Assembly (NCBI GenBank): GCA_934047225.1 | Contig: OW203988.1 | Location: forward strand, 2,604,001-2,668,000 | Length of the DNA stretch: 64,000 bases | Direction: 5' to 3' | From: Ypsolopha sequella | Lineage: Eukaryota > Arthropoda > Insecta > Lepidoptera > Ypsolophidae | Shown here: in pieces, positions 10,301-22,385 of the stretch | Layout of the letters: the number at the start of each line of letters is the position of its first letter | Numbering within the stretch: position 1 is the stretch's first letter | Notes under the pieces: model-generated | Databases searched by the model: none | What the model saw: the letters and a program-made list of their open reading frames with translations, nothing else | Told to the model about the DNA's origin: nothing | Program-made: the position numbers and the translations under genes

Positions 10301-10877
10301 CTGTGGCCCTGGCGTTATTCCTCAAACATACGTTGAGTTACAGTTCCAGATTCTTAAATAATTTAATGGGTCCGCTTGTCAATCTTTCTCCTTCAAACGC
10401 GAAGAAGAGTCATTACTACATTACGAGTATAATCAACTTTTTCACCATCTCCAAAATATTCTGTCACCGGAAGATTGTAAGATCCGGTATTTTAAAAATA
10501 ATCTAGGTTATTGTTAGTTAGCTTACAAACATCAGCACCGATTTCTATAATGTCCCCAGAAGTTTTGTAATTTTCATACATTGGTAATTAGGGAAATAAT
10601 TTTACTGTATTGTAAAGAAAACTTTAAGATCGAAACCTCGTTGTCTGTCAGTTCTCAGTACAGCTAAAGAACCGCAAAGTGAACGGAGCTAAAATGCACG
10701 TAGTTAGATAAATAAATCTGAGACCTTGGGCAAAACACGGAAAATCATTGATGACGTCACATTTTGGAAAATGAGGGATATATTATAAGAAGTCAAACAA
10801 ATTACATCAATATCATTAAAACTCCCGTGAGTCGACATACTAAATTATTATTACATGCAGGTTTAACATTCACGTGG

Positions 10878-10990
10878 GATTGTTGTTGACTATATGCCAA
10901 CCGTTTCAGGTTTCAGCTAAGAACGATACTCGCCTAGAATATACCGGAAACTGCATCGGTGAAACGGTTGGTATATAATCAACAACAATC
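10878..10990. mobile_element. Short fold-back (MITE-like) element
   Basis: Two arms of about 32 bp face each other: GATTGTTGTTGACTATATGC at the left, and a right arm whose reverse complement reads GATTGTTGTTGATTATATAC. Both continue into CCAACCGTTTCA. About 45 bp of spacer separates them. This is the shape of a small nonautonomous DNA element or MITE. Target-site duplication is not clear. Confidence 0.6.
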
Positions 10991-12370
10991 ATGTACATGC
11001 CGCATGTACTTTTTGCAAGAATTTCCCTTTCAAGTCTTAACAATTGGATACCAAAAAACACCTTTTTAAATTAAAATTTCAGAAACAATACCGAAATCCG
11101 GGTCATATTTCACGCGATATTCGCCTTAGCCTGCCCTTGTCCGACAATAAATTACCGTTGTGTGTTAATCCACACTTTTGTACGTCAGACAACACTATCA
11201 GGCGCGAGCACGCCGCAACCTTCCGCGCATCGCCGCGAATACGCCGGCAAAACCAGAGTACCGTTAGAAAAACAAGGTGGCGGAAAATACTGTTGATATA
11301 ACTTTGGTTGTTATTATTAAAGGAGCTGTGCTATCATTCGTATTAAACAAAATAGATTTATACTTCTACTTGAAAAAAATTGTAATTTTAGAACACTGAA
11401 CCGGAAAAAGTACTCGCCTGTAAAAAAACGGCTGTTTATGCATTCCCGTGGAATACGTTTACACTTTTGTATGGAACAGATGATTTTTTCTTTGATGAAA
11501 TCATAATTGGCCCATTATATAAATTAAATATGTTGTATAGTTCCATGAAAATCTTCTCACTTCATACCTGCTTTGTCTTCCACGCTTGCTACGGCCTACG
11601 CGCTGCTACGCTATCGTTTGCTAAAGCTACGAGTCCATGCTACGAGCTTCGTAGCATATACTGTGAGGTCTGTGTCGGTCGGTAATGCACAATTAACTTT
11701 TTTAAACCAATATTATAAAACTTGTTACCAGTTTCACCAAAATTATCAATAAAAACAGAATAAATATTTGTGGATAGGAGAGTTTTGGAAGTAATCTGTT
11801 GAAAATAATATTCTTTCAAGAACAACGAAGCAACACGATTTAATTAATAATTGTATCTAATGCTTTCTATGAAAACATTCTAGCATTATGTATATTGATT
11901 CGAACCTTGGTTCTAGCAGCATTTTCAGCCCTTCAAGTTTTGCAGACGGTACTCGGTCCGTCAGCTAGACGATTAATCACGGCTTATCGAGTGCTAATCC
12001 AGGTTTAAATAGATAACTAGTAGAGGAGCGGCATTGTCAACGCCGGCGTGGGACTAGGGTTGCGGTTTGTTATAAAGAAGCCTTTTTTGTAAGTGTACGT
12101 CATACATAATAGAAGGATTCGGGAAATGCAGATGTTGGTGACCAATTTTGGAGGACTTAAAATGAGACAACCCTTAGTGGTGTAAACTTAGATACAACCA
12201 ATTATTACTTGAAATACGCCCGAGGCGCACCCTGGACAGTGAGATCAAAACCCGACTATGTCACAAGTTCTTAAACTGATGATTTTTTGGTCTTGGCTTG
12301 GCATCATCCTCATGACGATACCATGCAACGCGACTATGGCTCGTACCGTGTGAGTGGTTTCTCTACTTTA
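10991..12370. other. No gene seen
   Basis: AT-rich DNA with a short GC-rich stretch near 11190-11260. ORFs at 11044-11301 and 11467-11685 have no domain, no codon pattern and no convincing splice context. The part from about 12100 looks like decayed repeat sequence. Confidence 0.5.
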
Positions 12371-13128
12371 GATTAGTCTATTTTAGTTACTTTCACAGCA
12401 TCATGTCATACAGTATGCTATTGCGGGGTAGAGCCGCAGATATAGACGCAGTCTTTGTTTTGCAAAAGAGAGCAATTCGGGATATTTATAATATGAAGCA
12501 CCAGGATTCGTTAAGAGATAAATTCAAAGAAATTCATATATTAACTGTTCCTTGTAAATTTATCTACCACGTTCTTAGATATTTCAGAAAAAATATTGAA
12601 TCTTTCCCCGAGGATTGGCGAGCAACACTGTAAAGAAACCAGAAATAAACATAACTAGTTTTTCTAAAATTCAGACTTGCCAAAGTGAGTACCTCTTTCG
12701 TTGGACATGGTATAAGATTTTACAATTAACTTCCGTAGGAGGTTCCTTTCTTTGTCAGAGACCAAGTTTAAACTGTATATTAAGCAGGGTCTACTGAAAA
12801 AGGCATATTATAAAATAAATGAATATTTGGATGATGGTGACGCATGGTGCTACAGTGATAATGATATTTGTCATGCTACTATTATTATAATGAATATCAT
12901 GCTACTATATTTATAATTTAATTAAGAAGTATAATTTCCTAACTTATAATTCCTGTAAGGAATTAACATTAATTAATTACAGACTTTAAAAGGAAATAGA
13001 CTATATGATATAGGTGGACAAACATAAATATATATATGTTTTTCTTTTTTTCATTAACCTGAATTCCTGCTGTTTTATATTTTCTTATCCCTTAGTTAAA
13101 GTAAATATAAAATAGTATAAGTTTTAAA
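12371..13128 (+). pseudogene. 5'-truncated, decayed copy of the LINE (ORF2 C-terminus and 3' UTR)
   Basis: The sequence corresponds to the last quarter of LINE ORF2. It has the block AVFVLQKRAIR, then IYNMKHQDSLR, then the C-terminal tail AYYKINEYLDDG in a shifted frame (about 12805-12840). Part of the 3' UTR follows, ending in an A-rich run near 13128. Frameshifts split the ORF at about 12630 and 12700. It is a dead copy inserted on the plus strand. Confidence 0.85.
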
Positions 13129-15644
13129 AAAAAAGTGTTCCCAAAATGTGACGTCATCCAAGGTATTCAGTAATTTTTCCAGAGCTTCAGTGCAACTATT
13201 TTTCATGCTTGCAAAGTTTCAGCTCAATTGGCTCGGCCGTTCTTTAGCAATGCCGTAGACGTACACAAAGATACCGAAGCTGTGTATAATATATTTATCG
13301 TTTATTTATCGTCAATAATCAATGATTATTTACATTATCGACAGCGTATTTATCTTTAAATGTATTATTTAGAATACTTACATTAAAAGAGTAATGCTAA
13401 AAACAGAGTCAGGTAATTCAGAAATTTAATTCTGATGAGGGATTTTTTATTTTACTGGAATAAATACAAAAGGTAACTTAATGAACTGAAGTACGTGTTA
13501 ATTTATCCGTCTTTAACCGCCACCCCAACCCTAAATAGTAGTACGGAACCCTCGCGTCGCTCGGATACTAACAATGCCTTCAATTGTTTTCTATGTTGGG
13601 TACTCTCGTTATTGTTGTGCGCTTCAGACTTTTCAGATTGGCATAAATGTACAACTGTACTAACAGCTTACTCAAAGAAAATATTATGCACGTTTATTAA
13701 GGATCAATGTATTTTTAGTCGCTGAAAAGCTAAGGTGGTGGTGGAGGATTCAAACTCAAAAATATAAAAAAAATAACTGTTTATCGACACATTTTGGTCG
13801 GGTAGAAACGAACATTTCTATGTAAAATGCTAAATGCCACGAAAACACAAACCCCACAATGATATTCAACCAATACGACGGTTATAAAAAAGAAATTGTA
13901 TATTGACAAAAATCAAACTACGAAATACCACAGGAATGAAAATTACTGAAATCTAATTTTTAAAAGGTCTAAATTCACCCCCAGTAACTGTATAACCGGC
14001 TTTAGGGTTCACAAAACACTGTCAATGGTCCCAGCTCCGGTATAGAACGTTCATGTTTATTCAGCTAATAATGCAGGACATTGTATTGTCAACCCTGATG
14101 TTACTTTTTTATTTGCGACCCGTGCTTGCGGTTTTTGGCACCTGTTTTGTTGTTATTGTGTACGGTTTTTAATAAAAGGTGGGATCGTTTATAATTGTTA
14201 GTCGCATGTCTTTAAATTAAAGTAAAATAACATAACCAATACTTGAATTTTGTGTAAAGTTTTGTGACGGTTCAGTACCAATCTATGAAATCTAGGATCA
14301 ACGTCGTCGACGGGTCTTAGGGTCAAAGTAATTTTGTGAAAAATCCAAGTAAAAGAATATGTACTTTCCACTTTCTTTACGTACCTACCTTTTTTTCTTC
14401 TCAATGTTCGTTCAAAAGCTTTAACCGGCGGCCATCTTGCGTCTCTGTGACGATAACAAAATGGCGGAGGTCGCGGCCGTTCAATTTGAATATAGAGCAG
14501 CATACGTCGCCCGCGCGCCAACACAATAAGTCATCGGATTGTGTGAGATGGTCTGGGAATCGTAAAAATATACTTCTTTGTAGAACAAGGATGCCGTGGA
14601 GTTTCGTATTAGAAATATTACACAAAATAACTTTATATTCAATTATGAGACCCGATAATAATAATTTTTGCTTTATTTTTGTCGTTTTTTCACATAGCTC
14701 TGCAAAATCTCAAAATTTACAAAAAGACAATTAAGTACAAATCTACAATTTTACGGCAGCTCTAACAATAGGTCTGTCCATACTAGCAGCATAGTACAAC
14801 ATCATTCTTAAAAAAATATTGTAAAAAAGCTTTTACCGGCGGCCATCTTGCGTCTTGGTGACGATCACGCAATGGCGAAGGTTGTTACCGTTTGATAACG
14901 TTTGCGTACATTCCTCTCCCTCTGCTGATGTTCATAATATTTATACATGAAAACTGATAGTTACATTTTTATATTGAATACAAAAAGTGTTAATTTAGAA
15001 ATAAATAAGCTTCTCCACGCAGTCTGAGTCCATCGCATGTGATCATAAGGCAGCTCTAAGAATATGTCCGCACCGACAGCACGGCGCCGCAAGATAACGC
15101 GACAATCCTCTCTCCCTGATGATGTTCATATTTTTCGTGGGACGTAAGTGTTATGTTGGTGGACTGGTACTTGGGAGACAGGAGAATAATTCCATTTGGA
15201 AGGCTACTGTGAACTGCTGGTAGTTTTATAGGAATAGGTAAGAAGGTTTCATATTAAATGGCGTCGGAGATAAATTTATCATAGATATGAGATTTATGGA
15301 TTGTATTTGAACATATTCTATTGAATTGTCAAAAGCAAATAGTTTAATATAAAATATATGAAATGAAATCAAATAAAATATGAAATATAGTTATTTATGT
15401 ACTGTAGGTTTATCAGATACACATATTACAGGTCGGTTTTAATGTAATATAATGAAATAATCTATGTCTATAGGTAATAGTTTTATATAATAAATAGCAA
15501 TATGATGAAATACACAAAGGAATAATAAAAGTTAGGTTTACATAAGTTTAATAAAAATACACTTGAATAAAACAAACAATATAGGAATAAGGAATAAATA
15601 ATATTACCAATATATGCAATACATAACATAAATATATGCTCCAC
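13129..15644. other. No gene seen; contains diverged internal duplication
   Basis: AT-rich intergenic DNA. The only structure I see is the repeated block at 14,413-15,140, listed separately. ORFs at 14198-14524, 14336-14734 and 14401-14625 overlap one another on both strands with no domain. Confidence 0.5.
14413..15140. repeat. Diverged direct repeats containing CGGCGGCCATCTTGCGTC
   Basis: A block of about 70 bp at 14413-14480, containing CGGCGGCCATCTTGCGTC then GTGACGAT and AATGGCG, recurs at 14826-14893. Two further words recur about 200-300 bp apart: GGCAGCTCTAA (14755, 15051) and a CTCTCCCT...GATGTTCATA block (about 14911, 15111). This fits an old duplication or two copies of one repeat family. 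Confidence 0.6.
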
Positions 15645-16285
15645 CCGTTTGATTAGTCTTGCTAAGAAGAAGAGCAAGAAAGTTAGCAAGTTCATGTCTT
15701 TTTTTTCATAATATTACTGACAAACAAATAAATGTAAAAAGTAAGCCCATATATTAATTGAAGAAAGAGATAAAAAATACAATTATGTCATGAAGGAAAT
15801 AAACATAATACCTTTATTTATGTCCCATATAGTCCATCTGCTTTAACAGCAATTTCAAATTTAATTCAAGTTCAAATTAGTAGTTTATTTTGCAAAGTAG
15901 GTATATATAATACACTTTTTACAAGTCAAATTGAATGTTATAAAAAATATGTAGTAAATTATTAATGCACATGAACTAAATCAACGGTTTATTTAATTTA
16001 TGTAGCAATATATATACGATTAAAATGGTAAGTAAATTATATATTATACAAGGTGAAATCCAATCAACCGCCCGAACCCTTACCAGAGACCTGGCCAGGG
16101 AATGATCACCAACCGAGACTCCAGCACGAATCCAGGCGGCCGACCAAATCCCATCCTATATACTACATACTAATAGGTTACATATATGTATAAATACATA
16201 CCTACCTCAGCCCATTCAATTAGTCGTGCTAAGAAGAAGGGCAAGAGACCTAGCAAGATCATGTCTTTTCATATATTCTATTATC
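15645..16285 (-). mobile_element. Two abutting LINE 3' UTR fragments
   Basis: 15645-15852 matches the internal 3' UTR of the LINE (TTGATTAGTCTTGCTAAGAA) in diverged form. 15855-16285 is a second, better-preserved 3' end starting with the ATTCAAGTTCAAAT tail and TAGTTTATTTTGCAAAG. It includes the conserved CGGCCGACCAAATCCCATCC block. Both lie on the minus strand and have no coding part. Confidence 0.85.
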
Positions 16286-17868
16286 TAATTAACGTTAATT
16301 CTAGAGGAATAATAACATAATGAGAATGAGGCAAACAGAATGAGTCTGAATTATTACGCAATATATGTAGCATCTTTTATATACACTTTTAATACATAAA
16401 TACAACTTCGCACAGATTTAACGATTTTGGTCTTATTTATATTAATAAAATAAAATTTTGTATAGGTACACGCATAATATGCTTATGCTCACGCCTGACG
16501 TCAGAGAGGTAACTCTTCAGAAAAAAACGTAATAATAGATGGACATACAGAACCAAATTTTCAAAAGAATCTGAAGGTATAACAAGAAAAGGTAGACAAT
16601 AGAAAATTAGGTAGATGTTAAAATGTATGAAACTTCACCAGTGGTCATTCCCACATAACTCAATAATATTTTTTTATGGTATTCATTTCACAATCGACCA
16701 CTCGACATCAAATCAAGTGCCTCTCACTATGGGTGGCTATTCTGATATACCATTTTTATTTTCGATCACCACTCTCACCTTTGTTCCACGCTACGCGATA
16801 GCTACTTCACGCAATCTACACAGCCAAAATAACTCGCAAATTAATAAAAAACTTTTATTTTAATTGAAGAAAACGCATCGCTGGTTTTTTGAGACTTTTT
16901 ATTGTTTTTCGGTGTATTTTTCGTCATGTGTTCCTTTATTTAATTTGTAGTGGACTTTATTGTTCGCGTTTTCCTGTGTGAATATTGATTTTGAGTGGCT
17001 TATGAGAATCTGCAGTCGACATGTGTTGACTTAGCATGTGGTAAAGCAAGTTTGATATTGCTAAACAACCTATTTCATTATTATTCTTAAACAGAAGAAA
17101 ACATTGAAACAGATCGTATACCTCTTATCATTTTCGTTGTTGCTAAAAGCTGCTTAAAAGATTTTTAAGCATGATTCTTCAGATTTTGCAGCTTACAAAG
17201 TACTCAAAAAACTTCTTTCAGTGAAAAATGATGTACACACATAAAAGTGATATTTTTACAAAATTACAAATAGCTTCAAAATTATTCAATATCAAATTGT
17301 TATGTATAATTTGATTTTTAAAAATCGTCTTTGAAACATCTATTTAATTTGAAGATACTCTTAAAGCATAAAAAGTCTGTTTCTGCATACATCACATTAG
17401 TTTTAATCATTACTTTTAGGTAGTTGTCAGTTGTTTTTTGGGCTTGAGAAAAACTCGTATGTATCCTTGCAATATTATATACAAAGAAAAGCGGTCGAAG
17501 TCAGATACATTTCTATTTAACGCAAACAGAGCCACGGAGAAGATACTCGATAGATTTATATCTCACATGGAGCAAACAAAAATAAAATAAAAACAACTAA
17601 ATATCAAGACGCCAAAGCAATAAGACACTATATTACCGATAGACACGGAACTCATACAAAAATCAATAGAAACTTCGTCTCCAAAATAGAGGGCAATATA
17701 AAATGATATTGGCTACTAAAGAGCAAGTAAGTGAAATGTCCTGACCCAATCTTCCTCACTATCGGCCACCAGCCCCATGTGACGAGCTAAAAACTCAATA
17801 CAGTATTGCTTTCACAGCTAAGCGCAAGGGGATAGAATAGAGTGGATAGTATTTTAAAGTGATGTTTT
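16286..17868. other. No gene seen
   Basis: AT-rich DNA. The ORF at 16615-16863 has no recognisable domain, starts in unremarkable context and lacks splice sites that would link it to another exon. Confidence 0.5.
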
Positions 17869-17869
17869 A

Positions 17870-18060
17870 TCAAGTAGCTCAGTTGGTGAGACTTATTTAA
17901 ATACGTACATACGCGTGTCCTAGTGTGTCCTATATGTGCGTCTGGATGTCCTAGCCCTAACCCCGAAAAACTTAGAGGAAAACACCGTGATGAAAGTTGT
18001 AATCATAAGCTTATCTCACGCCCTAAGTACGGTGACATCCACCTATAATTTTGAAACAAA
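17870..18060 (+). mobile_element. tRNA-headed SINE remnant
   Basis: The head has an A-box-like GTAGCTCAGTTGGTGAGA (17875-17892). Further on is GAGGAAAACACCGTGATGAAA-type sequence, shared with the SINE at 59,165-59,400 (GAAGGAAAACATCGTGAGG). It is diverged and I see no clear tail. Confidence 0.5.
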
Positions 18061-20223
18061 AAATGTCTATGAAACGTGGTTGTACGAATCATAGTCAAAA
18101 GTTTCAAATACCTTTGAAACCCCTGGGTGATATCCTTGAAAAAATTAAATGAAACTTCAGAAATCGGGGAATTTCAATGCAAATTGACAATGAGGGCCGT
18201 CGTTTGACAGATCTAATGTTGAAAACAGGAAACATTAATAATAATTTTACAGGAAACAAGGTGAATCTCTACTACTTTTACTTTTATGGACCTTTCAAAT
18301 CAGCAAGTTTCCGCGCTGTATCCTATATTAACTATTGTCCTTTTTATTTAATGTTGCTTTAGATGTTTAGTACTGAAATAAGTGATGATTTACAATTATT
18401 TTATTAAATAAAACGTGAAAAAAAAAACATAAGACAGATGAGCTTATTTCAAAAGGCTCTAAAAATATGCTTACGTTTTGATTTTTGACGGAATCCTAAA
18501 AAAAGATGAGAGATCTCTTACATTTGTGCTGTTTGTCGGTCTTAAAGGATAATGGAACATGACCAATTGAAAATGATATCCCAAAAAAATAAAAATACAA
18601 TTTACAAAACGTATCCACGCTATTTTCTCAACTGCCAGGTCAGCGCGATAAGGCGCGGACATAACGAATTTACCAGAATATGATTTTGGCCTCGACGTGA
18701 AGTGAGAGCGACGTTTTAGCGCCATTTTTTGTCGCCCCATGAGACTTGTGCTGCAGACTGTAGCTCGATTCGCGAAGGGTTGCGATGCAGACTGTACAAA
18801 ATATGGATTTGAAGGGGTTGACGGTACTTGGGAAATTAAGTGGGCTTTTGGTTTTCGTTTTGTTGTTTGGAAGTGAGTTCTTTTCGTACTTAAGTTGATT
18901 CCAAGGTATAGTGAAATATACTTTTAAGCATGTCAAGCCTATAGAAAAAAGAAATATGTTTCTCCCGTTCGTTTTATAATTGAACTTTGATTATGTCTTC
19001 AAAAAGGTATATCTAGGTTTCTGTTTTATTTTACTATGATAGAACATAATAAAATAAACATTTTCTAGATTTTAAGATCATGATTAGCAAATTTTGTATC
19101 AATTAATAATAATATTTTGTCTTCATCAAGATATTATCATTCGAAAGTATACATTTATTCGGCTGACGAAGGCCCTATACCGTGGGCCGAAATATATCGA
19201 GTAAAATTGTAATTTTATTGCTTTAAATCAAAGAAATAAAGCAAAATATAAATTTATTAACAAAATATACATTTAGAATTCTCCTGTAGTTGTTAATTGT
19301 TTTAATTTATGTTAATTTGATTTTCTCAAAAAATATTTAAGGCATTTCTTCAGTGATTTTTGCGTTTTCTTTTAGTATTACCCTTGTCTATAGCATAAAA
19401 AAACTAGAGCAATAATATAAAGATAAACAACTGATGATAAAAGTTTTAATTATGAAACTTGGCCCGCTCTGTATTGACGCCATAAAAAAATAAATACAAA
19501 CATATACCGCGGACAAATGTTACTCGGCTAAACTCCTCTTGCATTAACATAAGGTTCAGAATGCCAAAACTGTATTTATTTTAACGTGGTCAGTTTTAAG
19601 CTTATTTCGCAGCGACAGAGCGTGAGGGATTCGTTAAAATAAATCTTCTTTGTTCACTCGTTTTTGTAATGAAAGGGAATAAAAAAAGGAATTGTATCAT
19701 ACAGTAATACATTTGGAATTATTTTAAATTAATCAAAGATACACAACAATAAAATCAGACAATCAATTTTGGCCGTATAAGTCTTTTGTTTTTATATTAT
19801 ATATTTTGGTTTTGGTATTAAAAAATAGTATTATGTATGAGTGATACTTGCTTCCTTTAAAACTATAATCACACACAAAACATTGATGTAGTACCAAGGT
19901 TCCACTAAACCTAATATCCGTTTAAGTCTAAGTAAATTCCAAAAGTAGTGCCCAAAACTCCAAAGCTCTTTAACCGTTAAACAGCCACAAAATGGCAGCT
20001 AAAATCATAACACAGAGATTTTCTCCTAAGCCCCGCTAATTCTGCGACAACCCGGGCTTGGACACCGGCGTCAAATACAATTTTACGGTACGCTGGATTC
20101 TGAGCCGATTGTGGGAGGCAACCCTGCTCGGTGTCACTTGGAGTCACACTGGTGAGTGGTGGAGGAGGCAGTTTGTTGTTTGGTTTTTGTCATTGTTATG
20201 GCATACTGAAGAGCTTCTAAAAT
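18061..20223. other. No gene seen
   Basis: AT-rich intergenic DNA. ORFs at 18177-18362, 18471-18740 and 18670-18936 have no domain. An AATAAA-rich stretch near 19200-19260 following CCGTGGGCCGAAATATATCG looks like a decayed repeat 3' end. Confidence 0.45.
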
Positions 20224-20612
20224 TCAAAATTCAAATAGTTTATTTTGTAAAGTAGGTATATAAAATACACGTTTCACAAGTCAAAATTTTATCTTATAAA
20301 AAATATATATGTAATAAAATAATAAATGTACATCAACTACATTAAAGGTTTATTTAATTTATGTAGCAATATATATACGATTCAAATTATAGGTAAAATA
20401 TTATATTATACAAGGTGAAATCCAATCAACCGCCCGAGCCCACACCGGAGACCCGGCCAGGGACCAGGAACAAGGTTCAATGATCACCAACCAAGCCCCC
20501 AGCACGAATCCAGGCGGCCGACCAAATCCCATCCTATATACTACATACTAATAAGGTTACATATATAAATACATGCCTACCTCCGCCCATTCGATTAGTC
20601 TTGCAAGAAGAT
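20224..20612 (-). mobile_element. LINE 3' UTR fragment
   Basis: It starts with the tail AAATTCAAAATTCAAATAG. TTTATTTTGTAAAGTAGG, the conserved AGACCCGGCCAGGGACCAGG and CGGCCGACCAAATCCCATCC blocks, and CATTCGATTAGTCTTGC follow. It is a severely 5'-truncated minus-strand copy of the family at 1563-6990. Confidence 0.88.
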
Positions 20613-20639
20613 TTTATTGGTGAATGTAAATTCAATAAT

Positions 20640-20862
20640 CCTGTGGGTTAAGATATTATGTGCTACTTATGTTGCATGCTAAATAATGTTACCCTGCGAG
20701 GTGTCCACAGAAGACCAGCGTCGTGGTACAGAATAGTGCCATGACACATGCTGCGTGGAGGCCTTTTGGGTGTCACTTCTGTTTTGTTTGTTATTGATTA
20801 TATTGTATTTTAATTGTGTGACACCAATAAAGTTTTTTCTATTCTATTCTATTCTAATAAAA
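20640..20862 (+). mobile_element. 3' end of a second retroelement family with TATTC tail
   Basis: About 200 bp end in CACCAATAAAG and then repeats of TATTC at about 20838-20857. A reverse-oriented end with the matching AATAG tail occurs at 62,657-62,685. No coding remnant is recognised. Confidence 0.5.
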
Positions 20863-21339
20863 GAAAGCGATATGTCAGGATCATGGGAGAAATATATATA
20901 TAGTCTCTTTTGTACTGCTGGCAGGGTGAAAATGAATATTTAGAATCACCTGCAGTTCAAGCTCCCTATTTATAAAAAAAAAATATAAAAATAAGAACTG
21001 CCAATAGGTAGCCTGTTATGCATCATGGCGTCCATTTACATAATAGTATATCTTAGAATAATAAAAGATTACCAGAAGTAGCGTCCGGCTGTACTTGCAT
21101 GCCGCGCGTTCTGTCCAAAATTGTAGCGAACGTTCCGCACCCGCCCTACTTCCCACCCGAGTAATGTTGCTAGCCTGAAAAGGATTTTCCGCTTTTTGGG
21201 GTAAACTTGATGTGTTTTCCCGTCGCTTAGGATGTACTTTGCCGCCATTTGACTTTGTAATTTTTTTGAAAATAGAGATGGTACCAAAACGAGGTTGCAA
21301 GCATGAAGCGCGAGCGGGTGAGTTTCTAGAGGTGTTCTA

Positions 21340-22090
21340 AGCACTATGGATACGCTTTGATGATTTTTGACTTTGAAACTAGGGATGTCCACCACTAGGG
21401 ATGGTATAATGTCATACTTGCGAAGGCGAAGGCTCGGAGGGAAGCCCCCGCCACTAGGTATGCACTTTGAGGTTTTTTGACTTTGACACTAGGGATATTT
21501 TCTTAGACACCCATCAACATGGGTCTGACTCTAACCGTTTAGGAGATACAGGCCGACAAAATGTTGACATTACAAATTTTTTTTTATTTTTTGACACCCT
21601 ATGGTCCAACCCTAAACCAGTACCATGAACATGGATCTCACCACCCACCGGGACCTTTTCTTAGACACCCATAAACATGGGTCTAACTGCAGCCGTTTAA
21701 GAGATACAGGCCTTTTAGGTTTTGACACTTTGGAGGGGTAGATCTCGTCAAGACCTTTTCTTAGTAACCCATCAACATGGGTATAACTCTAACCATTTAG
21801 AAGATACAGGCCGACAATTTCTTGACATGACAAAAAAAAATATTTATGACACCCTATGGTCCAACCCTAAAGGGTGTACCACTTTCCGTTCCAAAGATAT
21901 GGTCAAAATTAAATTCTTACAAAAAATATTTTTGTACATCAATAGTGGTACATCACTTTTTTTAAAGCAAATCCCTAACGTCAGGGACATCATTACGAAC
22001 TCGGGGACATCACTATTTCAAAGTCAAAAAATGTCAAAGTCCATCCCTAATGTCAAGGACATCACTATGTCAGAAGCACATCCCTAACGG
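21340..22090. repeat. Complex repeat block with recurring ACCCATCAACATGGGT
   Basis: CTTAGACACCCATCAACATG and a following CCGTTTAGGAGATACAGGCC occur at about 21503, about 21660 and about 21757 with drift. TTTTGACACCCTATGGTCCA recurs at about 21590 and 21850. Outside these, 'ACTAGGGATG' words (21380-21490) face 'CATCCCTAA' words (21965-22085), an inverted arrangement that may mark transposon ends. No coding region is seen. Confidence 0.5.
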
Positions 22091-22229
22091 ATAGTTAGAT
22101 GTCCTGAAGTACTAAACTTACTAGTTTGTCTTTACGATATGAAATGATAACATTACAATGTATTTTTGAGAAAAATAATTTATTTATTAAAGTCTGTTTC
22201 TAAAGTAGGGGGAAAAACTGTACACGTCA

Positions 22230-22385
22230 AAAGAAATCCATCCATCCATCCATCCATCCATCTATCCTTCCATTCCTCCATCAGCCCGTGTTCGTCCACT
22301 GCTGGACCTATAGGCCTCTCCAATATAACGCCACTCTTGGCGGTTCTGAGTCACCCTCATCCAGCCGCTACCCGCGACAGATCAT
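22230..22385 (-). mobile_element. Retroelement 3' end with ATCC tail
   Basis: A run of CATC/ATCC tetranucleotides (22236-22270) is followed by CAGCCCGTGTTCGTCCACTGC and CTGGACCTATAGGCCTCTCC. Better-preserved relatives lie at 41,416-41,732 (-) and 56,085-56,445 (+). This looks like a lepidopteran RTE-type LINE or a SINE sharing its 3' end (inference). Confidence 0.6.
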
